Shown here piece after piece: positions 8,277 to 16,617 of a stretch of DNA of 64,000 bases; the stretch's first letter is position 1, and each line of letters opens with the position of its first letter. The notes beneath the pieces were generated by a model that saw only the letters and a list, made by a program, of their open reading frames with translations, was not told the origin of the DNA and ran no database searches. This DNA comes from JBNKVT01 sp050299335 (GTDB lineage Bacteria; Pseudomonadota; Alphaproteobacteria; Rhodobacterales; Rhodobacteraceae), in assembly GCA_050299335.1 (NCBI GenBank), contig JBNKVT010000021.1, positions 62,001 to 126,000 on the forward strand, read 5' to 3'. A program made the position numbers and the translations under genes.

Positions 8277-9263
8277 TCAGTCCGCCCCGGAGCCCCAAAG
8301 CCCCGCCATCTCAGGGTGCAGCACCGACCCCTCATAGCGCAACGCCGCCGACCGGTCCTCGGCCAGAAGCAGTGGCGCATCGAGATCGACGATCTCCACC
8401 CCCTGCGCCACCAGCACCGCCGGCGCCATGGCCAGCGACGAGCCGACCATGCAGCCCACCATCACCCGGAACCCCATCGCCTCGGCCTCGGCTTTCAACG
8501 CCAGGGCTTCGGTGAGCCCGCCCGTCTTGTCGAGCTTGATATTCACCATGTCATATTTGCCGCGCAGCCCCGCCAGCGTCGCCCGGTCATGGCAGCTTTC
8601 GTCGGCGCAGACCGGAAGCACCCGTTCCAGTCCGGCCAGTTCCGTATCCGCGCCGACCGGCATCGGCTGCTCCACCATCGCCACACCCAGACGCACCATT
8701 TCGGGCGCGAGAACCTTGTAGGTCGCGGCGTCCCAGCCTTCATTGGCATCAACAATGATCCGCGCCTCCGGAGCCCCGGCCCGAACCGCCTCCAGCCGCT
8801 CCAGGTCTCCCGCACCGCCCAACTTGATCTTCAGGAGCGGTCGCTCCGCCTGGGCCGCCGCTGCTTGCCGCATCCTTTCCGGCGTGTCCAGCGACAGCGT
8901 GTAGGCGGTTACCAGGGGTCCGGGTGCCGTCTGCAGCCCGGCCAGCGCCCAGACCGGCCTGCCTGCCCGCTTCGCTTCCCAGTCCCACAGCGCGCAATCC
9001 ACGGCATTGCGCGCCGCGCCGGCAGGCAGCGCCGCCTGCAGCGTCTGCCGCGTCACATCCGGATCGAGCCCGGCAATTTCGGCCTCGACGCTTTCCAGCG
9101 TCTCTCCGTAGCGCGCATAGGGCACGCATTCCCCCCGGCCCGAGACCCCGTCCCGTGTCACCCGGACCGTGAGCACCTGTGCCTCGGTCCGCGATCCCCG
9201 CGAAATGGTGAAAGCCTGCGCCAACCTGAACCGGTCGCACGTCACCTCGATGGACCCGGTCAC
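8277..9263 (-). CDS. dgcA: enolase-superfamily epimerase, N-acetyl-D-Glu racemase DgcA type
   Basis: About 328 residues of the muconate-lactonising/dipeptide-epimerase branch of the enolase superfamily. Visible active-site elements are the KIK pair (LLKIKLGG), metal ligands in VDANEGW, MVEQP and CADES, and the second-face lysine in NIKLDKTGG. The frame is open upstream, but those residues are not epimerase-like, so I choose GTG at 9263. In marine bacteria, DgcA racemises N-acetyl-D-glutamate made by DgcN, so D-Glu enters L-Glu metabolism. Pairing with the DUF1611 gene directly upstream (64-base gap) supports DgcA over a peptidoglycan dipeptide epimerase. Confidence 0.88.
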   Translation of the reverse strand: MTGSIEVTCDRFRLAQAFTISRGSRTEAQVLTVRVTRDGVSGRGECVPYARYGETLESVEAEIAGLDPDVTRQTLQAALPAGAARNAVDCALWDWEAKRAGRPVWALAGLQTAPGPLVTAYTLSLDTPERMRQAAAAQAERPLLKIKLGGAGDLERLEAVRAGAPEARIIVDANEGWDAATYKVLAPEMVRLGVAMVEQPMPVGADTELAGLERVLPVCADESCHDRATLAGLRGKYDMVNIKLDKTGGLTEALALKAEAEAMGFRVMVGCMVGSSLAMAPAVLVAQGVEIVDLDAPLLLAEDRSAALRYEGSVLHPEMAGLWGSGAD

Positions 9264-9327
9264 GCCGCCGCCCCAAGGTCGGACCCGAGATCGGATCTCG
9301 GTTCGGGCCCGCCCTCCCGGTGAGCGC

Positions 9328-10326
9328 TCACGCCAGCAACGCGTCGACCAGCCGCGCCGCGCCTTGCCGGTAGGGATCAACCGCCGGCAGCCCCATCCGT
9401 GCCTCGACCTCGGTGAGATACGCCTCTGCCGCATCCTCCTCGAGTGCTGCGGTGTTGACCGCGATCCCGATCACTTCGCAACCCGGATTGACCATCCGCG
9501 CCATTGTCAGCCCGAGATCCCGCACCGCCTCCAGCGACGGCAGCTTGTAGTCGGGTAGCCCGCGCATGTGTTCCCGTGTCGGCTCGTGGCAGAGCACCAG
9601 CGCATCCGGCTGCCCGCCATGGATCAGCGCCAGGGTCACGCCCGAGAAAGAGGCGTGGAACAGGCTGCCCTGCCCCTCGATCACGTCCCAGTGGTCGGGA
9701 TCGTTGTCCGGGGTCAGGTATTCGATGGAGCCGGCCATGAAATCGGCAATGACGGCGTCGAGCGGCACCCCGTCCCCGGTGATGAGGATGCCGGTCTGCC
9801 CGGTGGCCCGGAAACTCGCCTTCATGCCGCGCGCGCGCATCTCGTGTGCCATCGCCAGTGTCGTGTACATCTTGCCCACCGAGCAATCGGTGCCGATCGC
9901 CAGCAGCCGCTTGCCCCGGCGCTTCACGCCGCTGGCAATCGGATAGGGCACCATCGGGATGCGCACGTCGTGCAGAACCCGGCCATGGGCCTCTGCCGCC
10001 GCCACCAGCCTTGGCTGGTTTCTCAGCAGCGTATGCAGGCCCGACGCGATGTCGAGCCCTTTGCCGAGGGCCTCTTCCAACACATCGAGCCAGGCTTCCG
10101 ACAGCACTCCGCCCCGGTTCGCCACGCCGATCACCAGCGTCTTCACCCCGGCAGCCACCGCCGCGTCGAGGCTCATGTCGGGCAGTTTCAGGTCGGCCTT
10201 GCAGCCTTCCAGGCGCAATTGCCCCGCCGCGGCCTCGGGGTGCCAGTCGCGGATGCCGATGGCCACTTTCGCGGCCAGGAGATCGGGCGCGTCGCCCAGG
10301 AACAGAAGATAAGGAGAGCCAATCAT
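9328..10326 (-). CDS. dgcN: DUF1611-family protein, N-acetyltransferase DgcN type
   Basis: A 332-residue DUF1611 protein with a P-loop-like segment (GTDCSVGKMYTT, about residue 145) and the conserved VIEGQGSLFHASFSG and LCHEPTREHMRG motifs. In characterised marine systems DgcN N-acetylates D-glutamate and DgcA then racemises it. The ATG at 10326 is chosen because GAGGTG lies 6 bases upstream; the GTG at 10335 overlaps that site. It is the first gene of a minus-strand unit with dgcA, the ankyrin protein and the aminotransferase. The enzymatic role is transferred from family knowledge. Confidence 0.88.
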   Translation of the reverse strand: MIGSPYLLFLGDAPDLLAAKVAIGIRDWHPEAAAGQLRLEGCKADLKLPDMSLDAAVAAGVKTLVIGVANRGGVLSEAWLDVLEEALGKGLDIASGLHTLLRNQPRLVAAAEAHGRVLHDVRIPMVPYPIASGVKRRGKRLLAIGTDCSVGKMYTTLAMAHEMRARGMKASFRATGQTGILITGDGVPLDAVIADFMAGSIEYLTPDNDPDHWDVIEGQGSLFHASFSGVTLALIHGGQPDALVLCHEPTREHMRGLPDYKLPSLEAVRDLGLTMARMVNPGCEVIGIAVNTAALEEDAAEAYLTEVEARMGLPAVDPYRQGAARLVDALLA

Positions 10327-10657
10327 CGCGAGCACCTCGAAAGCCGCTTCAATTGGCCGACACTAAAAGCAAAACTCGGGCCGCTGCAACCGGACTCGCA
10401 CGGGCCGACAATACAATTCCCCCCATGGCCGTGGCATCCGATATCCGACCCTGGGCGGCCCCGCTGTCTTTCAAAGACAGCGGCCGAAATTTTTGAAAAA
10501 TTTCGGTTCCGTTGCCGCCGCGAAGCAAAGTGCCGGGCGCTTCCACCACTTTTGTCAAACCCTGCCTCCCTGCCCGGGACAGGGTTGAATTCGCAATCGA
10601 CAAGCCTCACCTGATCGGGTAAGCAGCCCGCTCAAGCTGACAGACCCCGGACCCGTC
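10327..10657. repeat. intergenic region with a twin-hairpin repeat at 10457-10504
   Basis: This 331-base gap between divergent dgcN and secG has no gene. Positions about 10457-10504 hold two adjacent perfect hairpins, CGCTGTCTTTcAAAGACAGCG and CCGAAATTTTTgAAAAATTTCGG. The same two-hairpin unit with compensatory differences occurs inverted at 32711-32760, so it belongs to a REP-like family. Promoters for both genes must lie in the rest, but I cannot assign them confidently. Confidence 0.55.
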
Positions 10658-11017
10658 ATGGAAAATATCGTCCTTACCATCCACCTGATCCTCGCGCTGA
10701 TCCTGATCTTCGTGGTGCTGCTGCAGCGCTCCGAGGGCGGCGGCCTTGGCATGGGCGGCGGCGGGGGGGCGATGTCCGGTCGGGCGCCGGTGACCGGGAT
10801 GCAGAAACTGACCTGGACGGTCGCGACGGGCTTTCTGATCACCTCGATCTCGCTGGTCATCATCGCCACCCAGAATGCCGCCACGGATTCGGTCATCGAC
10901 CGTATCGGCCTGGAAGCGACCGAAGGCAGCCTCACCCCGTCGCTTCCCGCCCCGACGGGCGATCTGACCCCGGCGCTGCCCGATGACAGCCCTGCCCTGC
11001 CACCGGCGGCAGACTGA
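10658..11017 (+). CDS. secG: preprotein translocase subunit SecG
   Basis: A 119-residue inner-membrane accessory subunit of the SecYEG channel. Two transmembrane segments (about residues 3-22 and 52-73) flank the conserved glycine-rich cytoplasmic loop (LLQRSEGGGLGMGGGG). The C-terminal tail is rich in Pro, Leu and Ala, as in other alphaproteobacterial SecG proteins. It lies directly upstream of pyrG, an order common in Rhodobacteraceae. The hairpin at 11027-11047 suggests partial termination between them. Confidence 0.95.
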   Translation: MENIVLTIHLILALILIFVVLLQRSEGGGLGMGGGGGAMSGRAPVTGMQKLTWTVATGFLITSISLVIIATQNAATDSVIDRIGLEATEGSLTPSLPAPTGDLTPALPDDSPALPPAAD

Positions 11018-11026
11018 TCCGGAACC

Positions 11027-11058
11027 CCGGCAACACCTAGTTGCCGGACCAGATTTTT
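11027..11058 (+). terminator. probable terminator after secG
   Basis: CCGGCAAC at 11027-11034 pairs with GTTGCCGG at 11040-11047 around a 5-base loop; a run of five T follows at about 11054-11058. The T run is set back from the stem by a few bases, so efficiency is uncertain. Confidence 0.5.
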
Positions 11059-11082
11059 CCACAGGATATAGCGTCATACGGG

Positions 11083-11111
11083 TTGCCGCATCGGCGCGAA
11101 TCCTTTATACC
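11083..11111 (+). promoter_or_regulatory. candidate sigma70-type promoter for pyrG
   Basis: TTGCCG at 11083-11088 and TATACC at 11106-11111 are separated by 17 bases, the ideal spacing for a housekeeping promoter, about 60 bases before the pyrG start. The match is by eye only. Confidence 0.45.
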
Positions 11112-11172
11112 TTAAATCCCGTGAGTACCGGTCCGAGACCGGCGAATTTCAGCCACGGGAGCCCCCACCTTA

Positions 11173-12819
11173 ATGGCACGATATATCTTCATCACCGGCG
11201 GCGTGGTGTCCTCGCTCGGCAAGGGCCTCGCCTCGGCGGCGCTTGGCGCATTGCTGCAGGCACGCGGCTATTCCGTCCGCCTGCGCAAGCTCGACCCCTA
11301 TCTGAACGTCGACCCCGGCACGATGAGCCCCTTCGAGCACGGCGAGGTCTTCGTCACCGATGATGGCGCCGAGACCGACCTCGACCTCGGCCATTACGAG
11401 CGCTTCACCGGCGTCTCGGCCCGGCGCACCGACTCGGTCTCCTCGGGCCGCATCTATTCCGATGTGCTGGAGAAAGAGCGGCGCGGCGACTATCTCGGCA
11501 AGACCATCCAGGTGATCCCCCACGTCACCGACGAGATCAAGGCCTTCCTCGAGGTCGGCGGCGACGAGGTCGATTTCATGCTCTGCGAGATCGGCGGCAC
11601 CGTCGGTGATATCGAGGGCCTGCCGTTCTTCGAAGCCATCCGCCAGTTCGGCCAGGACAAGCCGCGCGGCCAGTGCATCTTCATGCACCTGACCCTGTTG
11701 CCCTATATCAAGGCGAGCGGTGAGTTGAAGACCAAGCCCACCCAGCATTCCGTCAAGGAACTGCGCTCCATCGGCATCGCGCCCGACGTCCTCGTCTGCC
11801 GCTCCGAAGGTCCGATCCCGGAAAAGGAACGCGAGAAGCTGGCGCTGTTCTGCAACGTCCGCCCCGACAGCGTCATCGCCGCCCAGGACCTGAAATCGAT
11901 CTACGAAGCGCCGCTGGTCTATCACCGCGAGGGTCTGGATCAGGCGGTGCTGGACGCGTTCGGTATCGCCCCTGCCCCGCAGCCCAATCTGGAGAAATGG
12001 CTCGACGTCGCCGACCGGATCGAAAACCCCGATGGCGAGGTCAAGATCGCCGTGGTCGGCAAATACACCCAGCTTGAAGATGCCTATAAATCCCTGGCCG
12101 AGGCCCTGACCCATGGCGGCATGGCCAACCGGGTCAAGGTCCAGGCCGAATGGATTGATGCCTCGCTGTTCGAGGACGGCAAGGACGTCGCCGCCCATCT
12201 CGAAGCCTTCGACGCCATCCTCGTCCCCGGCGGTTTCGGCGAGCGGGGCACCGAGGGCAAGATCAGGGCCGCGCAATTCGCCCGCGAACGCGGCGTACCC
12301 TATCTCGGCATCTGTCTCGGCATGCAGATGGCGGTGATCGAGGCCTCGCGGAACCTGCTCGGCCTTGCCAATGCCGGGTCCGAGGAATTCGACCACGAGG
12401 CCGGCAAGAAGCGGTTCGAGCCGGTGGTCTATCACCTGAAGGAATGGCTGGAGGGCAACCGCACCATCAAGCGCGAAGTGCAGGACGACAAGGGCGGGAC
12501 GATGCGGCTGGGGGCCTATGACGCGATCCTGAAGGACGGCTCGCAGGTGGCGGAGATTTACGGGTCCACGACGATTTCCGAACGGCACCGCCACCGGTAT
12601 GAGGTCGATCTGAAATACCGCGAGAAACTGGAAGAGGCCGGTATCGCCTTTGCCGGTCTGTCCCCGGACGGCCGCCTGCCCGAGATCATCGAGATCCCCG
12701 ACCACCCCTGGTATATCGGCGTCCAGTTCCATCCCGAGCTGAAATCCCGGCCCTTCGAGCCGCATCCGCTGTTCGCGGATTTCGTCCGCGCAGCGGTCGA
12801 GAAATCGCGGCTGGTCTGA
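11173..12819 (+). CDS. pyrG: CTP synthase
   Basis: A 548-residue enzyme converting UTP, ATP and glutamine to CTP, the last step of de novo pyrimidine synthesis. The N-terminal synthetase domain (residues 1-270) begins with the signature YIFITGGVVSSLGKG ATP-binding motif and contains CEIGGTVGDIE. The C-terminal class I glutamine amidotransferase domain (about 290-540) has the nucleophile in GICLGMQM and the His/Glu pair in QFHPELKSRP. Length matches the family. A candidate promoter lies at 11083-11111. Confidence 0.98.
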   Translation: MARYIFITGGVVSSLGKGLASAALGALLQARGYSVRLRKLDPYLNVDPGTMSPFEHGEVFVTDDGAETDLDLGHYERFTGVSARRTDSVSSGRIYSDVLEKERRGDYLGKTIQVIPHVTDEIKAFLEVGGDEVDFMLCEIGGTVGDIEGLPFFEAIRQFGQDKPRGQCIFMHLTLLPYIKASGELKTKPTQHSVKELRSIGIAPDVLVCRSEGPIPEKEREKLALFCNVRPDSVIAAQDLKSIYEAPLVYHREGLDQAVLDAFGIAPAPQPNLEKWLDVADRIENPDGEVKIAVVGKYTQLEDAYKSLAEALTHGGMANRVKVQAEWIDASLFEDGKDVAAHLEAFDAILVPGGFGERGTEGKIRAAQFARERGVPYLGICLGMQMAVIEASRNLLGLANAGSEEFDHEAGKKRFEPVVYHLKEWLEGNRTIKREVQDDKGGTMRLGAYDAILKDGSQVAEIYGSTTISERHRHRYEVDLKYREKLEEAGIAFAGLSPDGRLPEIIEIPDHPWYIGVQFHPELKSRPFEPHPLFADFVRAAVEKSRLV

Positions 12820-12897
12820 CGGTCGGCCCGCAAGGCATCTTCGGTCGCTGCGACGGCACCCTTCCTTTTTGTGAAGGGGCCGTGTTCCTTGACGCTG

Positions 12898-13566
12898 CTA
12901 CACTCCCGTGCGTCGCAGAACCGCGCCGCCGGTGCGCAAGAGGATCGTCAGATCGGTCAGGAAGCATAGCCGGTTGGCATAGTCGATATCCAGCGCCACC
13001 CGGTCGTCATAGGACACTCCATTCCGTCCCGAGACCTGCCACAGCCCGGTGATCCCCGGCAGATGTCCGAGATAGGCCCAGCGGGCGGGGCCGTAGCGAT
13101 CCAGTTCGGCCTCGGTGACCGGGCGGGGGCCGACGAGGCTCATCTCGCCAGCGAGCACGTTCCACAGTTGCGGCAATTCGTCGAGGCTGGCGCGGCGCAG
13201 GAGCCGACCGAGGGCGGTGACACGGGGGTCGCGGGACAGTTTCCGGTCACGGGCCCATTCGGCGGCGGCGGCGGGATCGCTGTCCAGCAACCGGGACAGT
13301 CGCGCGTCGGCGTCCGGGACCATGGTGCGGATTTTCCAGCAGCGGAACAGCGCCCCACCCCGTCCGACGCGGAGGTGGCTGTAGAGCGCCGGGCCGCCAT
13401 CGAGACGGGCGAGGAGCATGAGCAGCCCGATCAGCGGCAGGCTGAGCGGGGCGCTGAGAAGGATGAGAGCGAGGTCGGAGAGGCGCTTGAGGCCGCGTTC
13501 GTAGACCGTGCCGACGGTGCCTGTCAGCGGTCCGGCGAAAACAGTGTTAATTCCAAGATCACTCAT
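12898..13566 (-). CDS. polysaccharide-priming sugar transferase
   Basis: A 222-residue bacterial sugar transferase (WcaJ/ExoY-type polyprenyl-phosphate hexose-1-phosphate transferase). It has one N-terminal membrane helix (about residues 28-50), then the catalytic domain with KIRTM, the DELPQLWNVLAGEMSLVGPRP signature and PGITGLWQVSGR. Such enzymes load the first sugar onto undecaprenyl phosphate. The ATG at 13566 is preferred over an upstream in-frame ATG because a GAGGGCTGAGAG stretch precedes it. It diverges from the autokinase gene across an AT-rich 209-base promoter region, so the two are probably co-regulated. Confidence 0.93.
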   Translation of the reverse strand: MSDLGINTVFAGPLTGTVGTVYERGLKRLSDLALILLSAPLSLPLIGLLMLLARLDGGPALYSHLRVGRGGALFRCWKIRTMVPDADARLSRLLDSDPAAAAEWARDRKLSRDPRVTALGRLLRRASLDELPQLWNVLAGEMSLVGPRPVTEAELDRYGPARWAYLGHLPGITGLWQVSGRNGVSYDDRVALDIDYANRLCFLTDLTILLRTGGAVLRRTGV

Positions 13567-13775
13567 ACTCTCAGCCCTCGTAAAAAACCGGATTCGAAGG
13601 CCGCCCAAAAGAAACTTCGCAAAAAGCGGCCTTTGGTAAGATGTTTTTAACCAGACATTTAATAAGGTTTTAAATTAACGAGTGTTAACGCAGGATTTCT
13701 CGTAAACGTCTGAAGCAAAACGAAAAAAAGTTTTAGGCAAAAAAACGGAAAATTCGCAATGTTCTGGGTTCGTAC
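13567..13775. promoter_or_regulatory. AT-rich divergent promoter region of polysaccharide genes
   Basis: This 209-base gap is markedly richer in A+T than its surroundings, with several TTAA-type stretches (13645-13690). It separates two divergent exopolysaccharide genes. It probably carries both promoters and perhaps a silencer or regulator site, but no specific operator can be named. Confidence 0.45.
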
Positions 13776-15686
13776 GTGAACAGTTCTCTCAAATGGGGAA
13801 TCGAGCCGGTGGCGGAGGCTTCTTTGGACTCGCCACAGGGAATCGCCTTCCTGCGGGCCCTGTGGCTCGGGAAATGGCTTATCGCCACTGTCGTGGCGCT
13901 GACGATCGGGCTGGGGCTGGTCTATGTCCTGAAACTCGCCGACCCGGTCTTTCGCGCCACCGCCGTCGTCATGCTGGAACCCCGCGACGAGAAGGTGGTC
14001 GAGCTCGGCTCGGTGATCTCGGGCCTCGGGCGCGACGAGAAGATCATCAATTCCGAGGTCGAGGTGATCCGCTCGCGGAGCCTGGTCGGCCGCCTGGTCG
14101 CGCGGCTGAACCTGACTGCCGACCCGGAATTCAACCCCGCCCTCGCGCGGGACGCGACGCTTGACCCCAGGGCGCGGCTACGGGGGCTGGCCGAGGCGCG
14201 CGGCTGGCTGGAGCCGCGCCCTGTCGAGACCCCGAGCGAACAGAAACAGTTCGAGGCGACGGTCAGCCGCGTGATCGAGGCGCTGAATGTGCGAATCCTG
14301 CCGACCTCGCTGGTCTTTTCGATCACCGCCACCGCCTCCGATCCCGACCTTGCGGCGCAAATCGCCAATACCCTGGCCGACCTCTATATCCTCGACCAGC
14401 TCGAAACCAAATTCGCCGCCACCGAAGAGGCCACCGCCTGGCTGAGCAGCCGGGTGACGGAGCTGCAGGCGGATTTCGCCGCCGCCGAGGCGCAGGTGAA
14501 GGCCTTCGAGGCCAGCACCGAGTTTGCCACACCGGACCAGCTCGACGCCCAGGAGCGCCAGCTCGCCGCCATCCGCGCCCGCATCTCCAGCGGCGCGCCG
14601 CTTGAGGCGGAGGCCGCGCGCCTGGAACGGGAGGTCGAGGCGCAATCGGCGCAGTTGGTAAAGCTCGAACAGCTGAAGCGCGAGGCGACGACCAGCGGGC
14701 TTCTGTACCAGCATTTCCTGACCAGGCTGAAGGAGACCAGCGTCCATCAGGGCGTGCAGCAGGCCGACAGCCGTATCCTGTCCCGCGCCGCCATCCCCAC
14801 CGGCCCCTTCTGGCCCAATCCTCCCCTGGTGCTGGCGCTTTCGGGGATGCTCGGGCTCTTCCTCGGCTCGGCGCTGATCCTGATCCGCGAGATGCGCCAC
14901 ACCACCTTCCGCACCCCGTCCGAGATCGAGGCCGTCACCGGCTATTCCGTTCTCGGCTCGATCCCGCAGATCAGCCGCCGCCATGGCACGCCGCTCGATT
15001 ATGCGGCAAGAAACCCCAACGCGCCGCTGGCCGAGGCGGTGCGGAACCTGCGCACCTCGATCCTTCTGAGCGATCCCGACACGCCGCCGAAGGTCGTCAT
15101 GATCACCTCCTCGGTGCCCGACGAGGGCAAGAGTGCCGCCGCCCTGATGCTGGCCCAGAACCTCGCCGCCATGGGTCGCTCGGTCCTGATGGTCGAGGCC
15201 GATATCCGCCGCCCGGTCTGCGCGGCGATGTTCGGCAAGCGCGGCCATGAGGGCCTGTTGTCGCTGCTGTCGGAATCCACCACGCCGGCCGAGGCCATCT
15301 TCCGCCCCGAGGGCATGCAATTCGACATGCTGGTCGGTGAAAACGCCACCACCAATGCCGCCGACCTGTTCAGCCATTTCCGCTTCGAGCGGTTCCTGGA
15401 GATCATGCGCGGCCAGTATGACCATATCGTCATCGACACCGCCCCCGTCCTCGCCGTGCCCGACGCCCGCGTCATCGCGCCCCGGGCCGATGCGGTGCTC
15501 TATGCCGTGCAATGGGACCGGACCGACCGTGCGCTGGTGCGGCGCGGGTTGAAGATGTTCGAAAGCCTCAGGATCGGGATCAGCGGGCTGGTGCTGACCC
15601 GGGTCAACGAGCGCCGGATGGAGCAATACGGCTCGGGCGCGCCCTATGGCGAATATGCGGGCCAGGTGGCCTATTACAGGAGCTGA
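13776..15686 (+). CDS. polysaccharide chain-length protein fused to tyrosine autokinase (Wzc/ExoP type)
   Basis: A 636-residue polysaccharide co-polymerase. A Wzz domain lies between membrane helices at about 33-54 and 349-371, with a long periplasmic coiled coil between (about 200-320). The C-terminal cytoplasmic BY-kinase has Walker A DEGKS (Lys452), Walker A-prime VEADIRRP (Asp476, with Glu474 where an Asp is usual) and Walker B HIVIDTAP (Asp554). The tail carries a tyrosine cluster (Tyr618, 624, 627, 633, 634) for autophosphorylation, which controls chain length and export. The start is GTG. It is followed one base later by the phosphatase gene. Confidence 0.93.
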   Translation: MNSSLKWGIEPVAEASLDSPQGIAFLRALWLGKWLIATVVALTIGLGLVYVLKLADPVFRATAVVMLEPRDEKVVELGSVISGLGRDEKIINSEVEVIRSRSLVGRLVARLNLTADPEFNPALARDATLDPRARLRGLAEARGWLEPRPVETPSEQKQFEATVSRVIEALNVRILPTSLVFSITATASDPDLAAQIANTLADLYILDQLETKFAATEEATAWLSSRVTELQADFAAAEAQVKAFEASTEFATPDQLDAQERQLAAIRARISSGAPLEAEAARLEREVEAQSAQLVKLEQLKREATTSGLLYQHFLTRLKETSVHQGVQQADSRILSRAAIPTGPFWPNPPLVLALSGMLGLFLGSALILIREMRHTTFRTPSEIEAVTGYSVLGSIPQISRRHGTPLDYAARNPNAPLAEAVRNLRTSILLSDPDTPPKVVMITSSVPDEGKSAAALMLAQNLAAMGRSVLMVEADIRRPVCAAMFGKRGHEGLLSLLSESTTPAEAIFRPEGMQFDMLVGENATTNAADLFSHFRFERFLEIMRGQYDHIVIDTAPVLAVPDARVIAPRADAVLYAVQWDRTDRALVRRGLKMFESLRIGISGLVLTRVNERRMEQYGSGAPYGEYAGQVAYYRS

Positions 15687-15687
15687 C

Positions 15688-16413
15688 ATGCTGCATCTGC
15701 GCGACCTGCTCTTTCGCAATGGCCTGTCCGGCATCGCCCCGGACGAGCCGCTTTGCGTGATCGGCGACATCCACGGGCGGCTAGACCTGCTGGACGCGCT
15801 CCTGGCGCGGGTCGGGGAAGACCACCGGCTGGTCTTTGTCGGCGATTACCTCGACCGCGGCCCGCAATCGGCGCAGGTGCTCGACCGGCTGATCGGGCTG
15901 ACGGCGCAGGGGCGGGCGACCTGCCTTTTGGGCAATCACGAGGCGATGTTCCTCGGCTTTGTCGATGCGCCTGAACGCGGCGGCGGCTGGCTCAGGGCCG
16001 GGGGGACCGCGACGCTGGAAAGCTACGGTGTGACCGGGGTCGGCGAATGGGCCGATCTCAAGGCGCGTCTGGCCGCCCAGGCCGCGCTTCTGAAGGCGCT
16101 GCCGCTGGAGCATCTTGCCTTCCTTTTCTCGCTGCGTCCGGGCCTGGTGTCCGGCAATGTGCTGATCTCCCATGCCGGAGCCGATCCGCATCAGCCGGTG
16201 AACGGGCAAAGCTGGGAGGCGCTGGTCTGGGGGCATGGGGATTTCGACAGGGTACCGCGCCGCGACGGGCTCTGGGTGATCCATGGCCACCGGATCACCC
16301 GCGAGCCCCGGGCAGACGGCGGTCGGGTCGCCGTCGATACCGGCGCCTGGCGGACCGGTCAGCTGACCGCGGCCATGATCGGCGCGGGGACATTACGTTT
16401 CGTGAGCACCTGA
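15688..16413 (+). CDS. metallophosphoesterase (serine/threonine phosphatase-like)
   Basis: A 241-residue PPP-family calcineurin-like phosphoesterase. Metal-binding motifs are complete: GDIHGR (about residue 28), GDYLDRG (about 53), GNHEAM (about 86), then the His residues in SHAG and IHGHR. Start ATG at 15688 has CAGGAG directly upstream and sits one base past the kinase stop codon, implying translational coupling. By position it might dephosphorylate the autokinase or act in polysaccharide signalling, but most such enzymes are serine/threonine or diadenosine-polyphosphate phosphatases, so that role is inference. Confidence 0.9.
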   Translation: MLHLRDLLFRNGLSGIAPDEPLCVIGDIHGRLDLLDALLARVGEDHRLVFVGDYLDRGPQSAQVLDRLIGLTAQGRATCLLGNHEAMFLGFVDAPERGGGWLRAGGTATLESYGVTGVGEWADLKARLAAQAALLKALPLEHLAFLFSLRPGLVSGNVLISHAGADPHQPVNGQSWEALVWGHGDFDRVPRRDGLWVIHGHRITREPRADGGRVAVDTGAWRTGQLTAAMIGAGTLRFVST

Positions 16414-16617
16414 TAATGCGCGCCGCGCAACAGAGAGCCGGGTCCTGAGCACCCCGGACACGCGCGTCTTGCCCGGATCCCGGCTCTTGTCCCGGGAAAG
16501 TGCCGGCGCGCCAGGACATTCGTGGCATGCACTGGCGGTGGCGGCCGAAATTAACCTTTTCTTTCCCATTATTCGGTTGATCTGGCTTCTGAGGCAGAAA
16601 GTCGGAATCACACTCCT

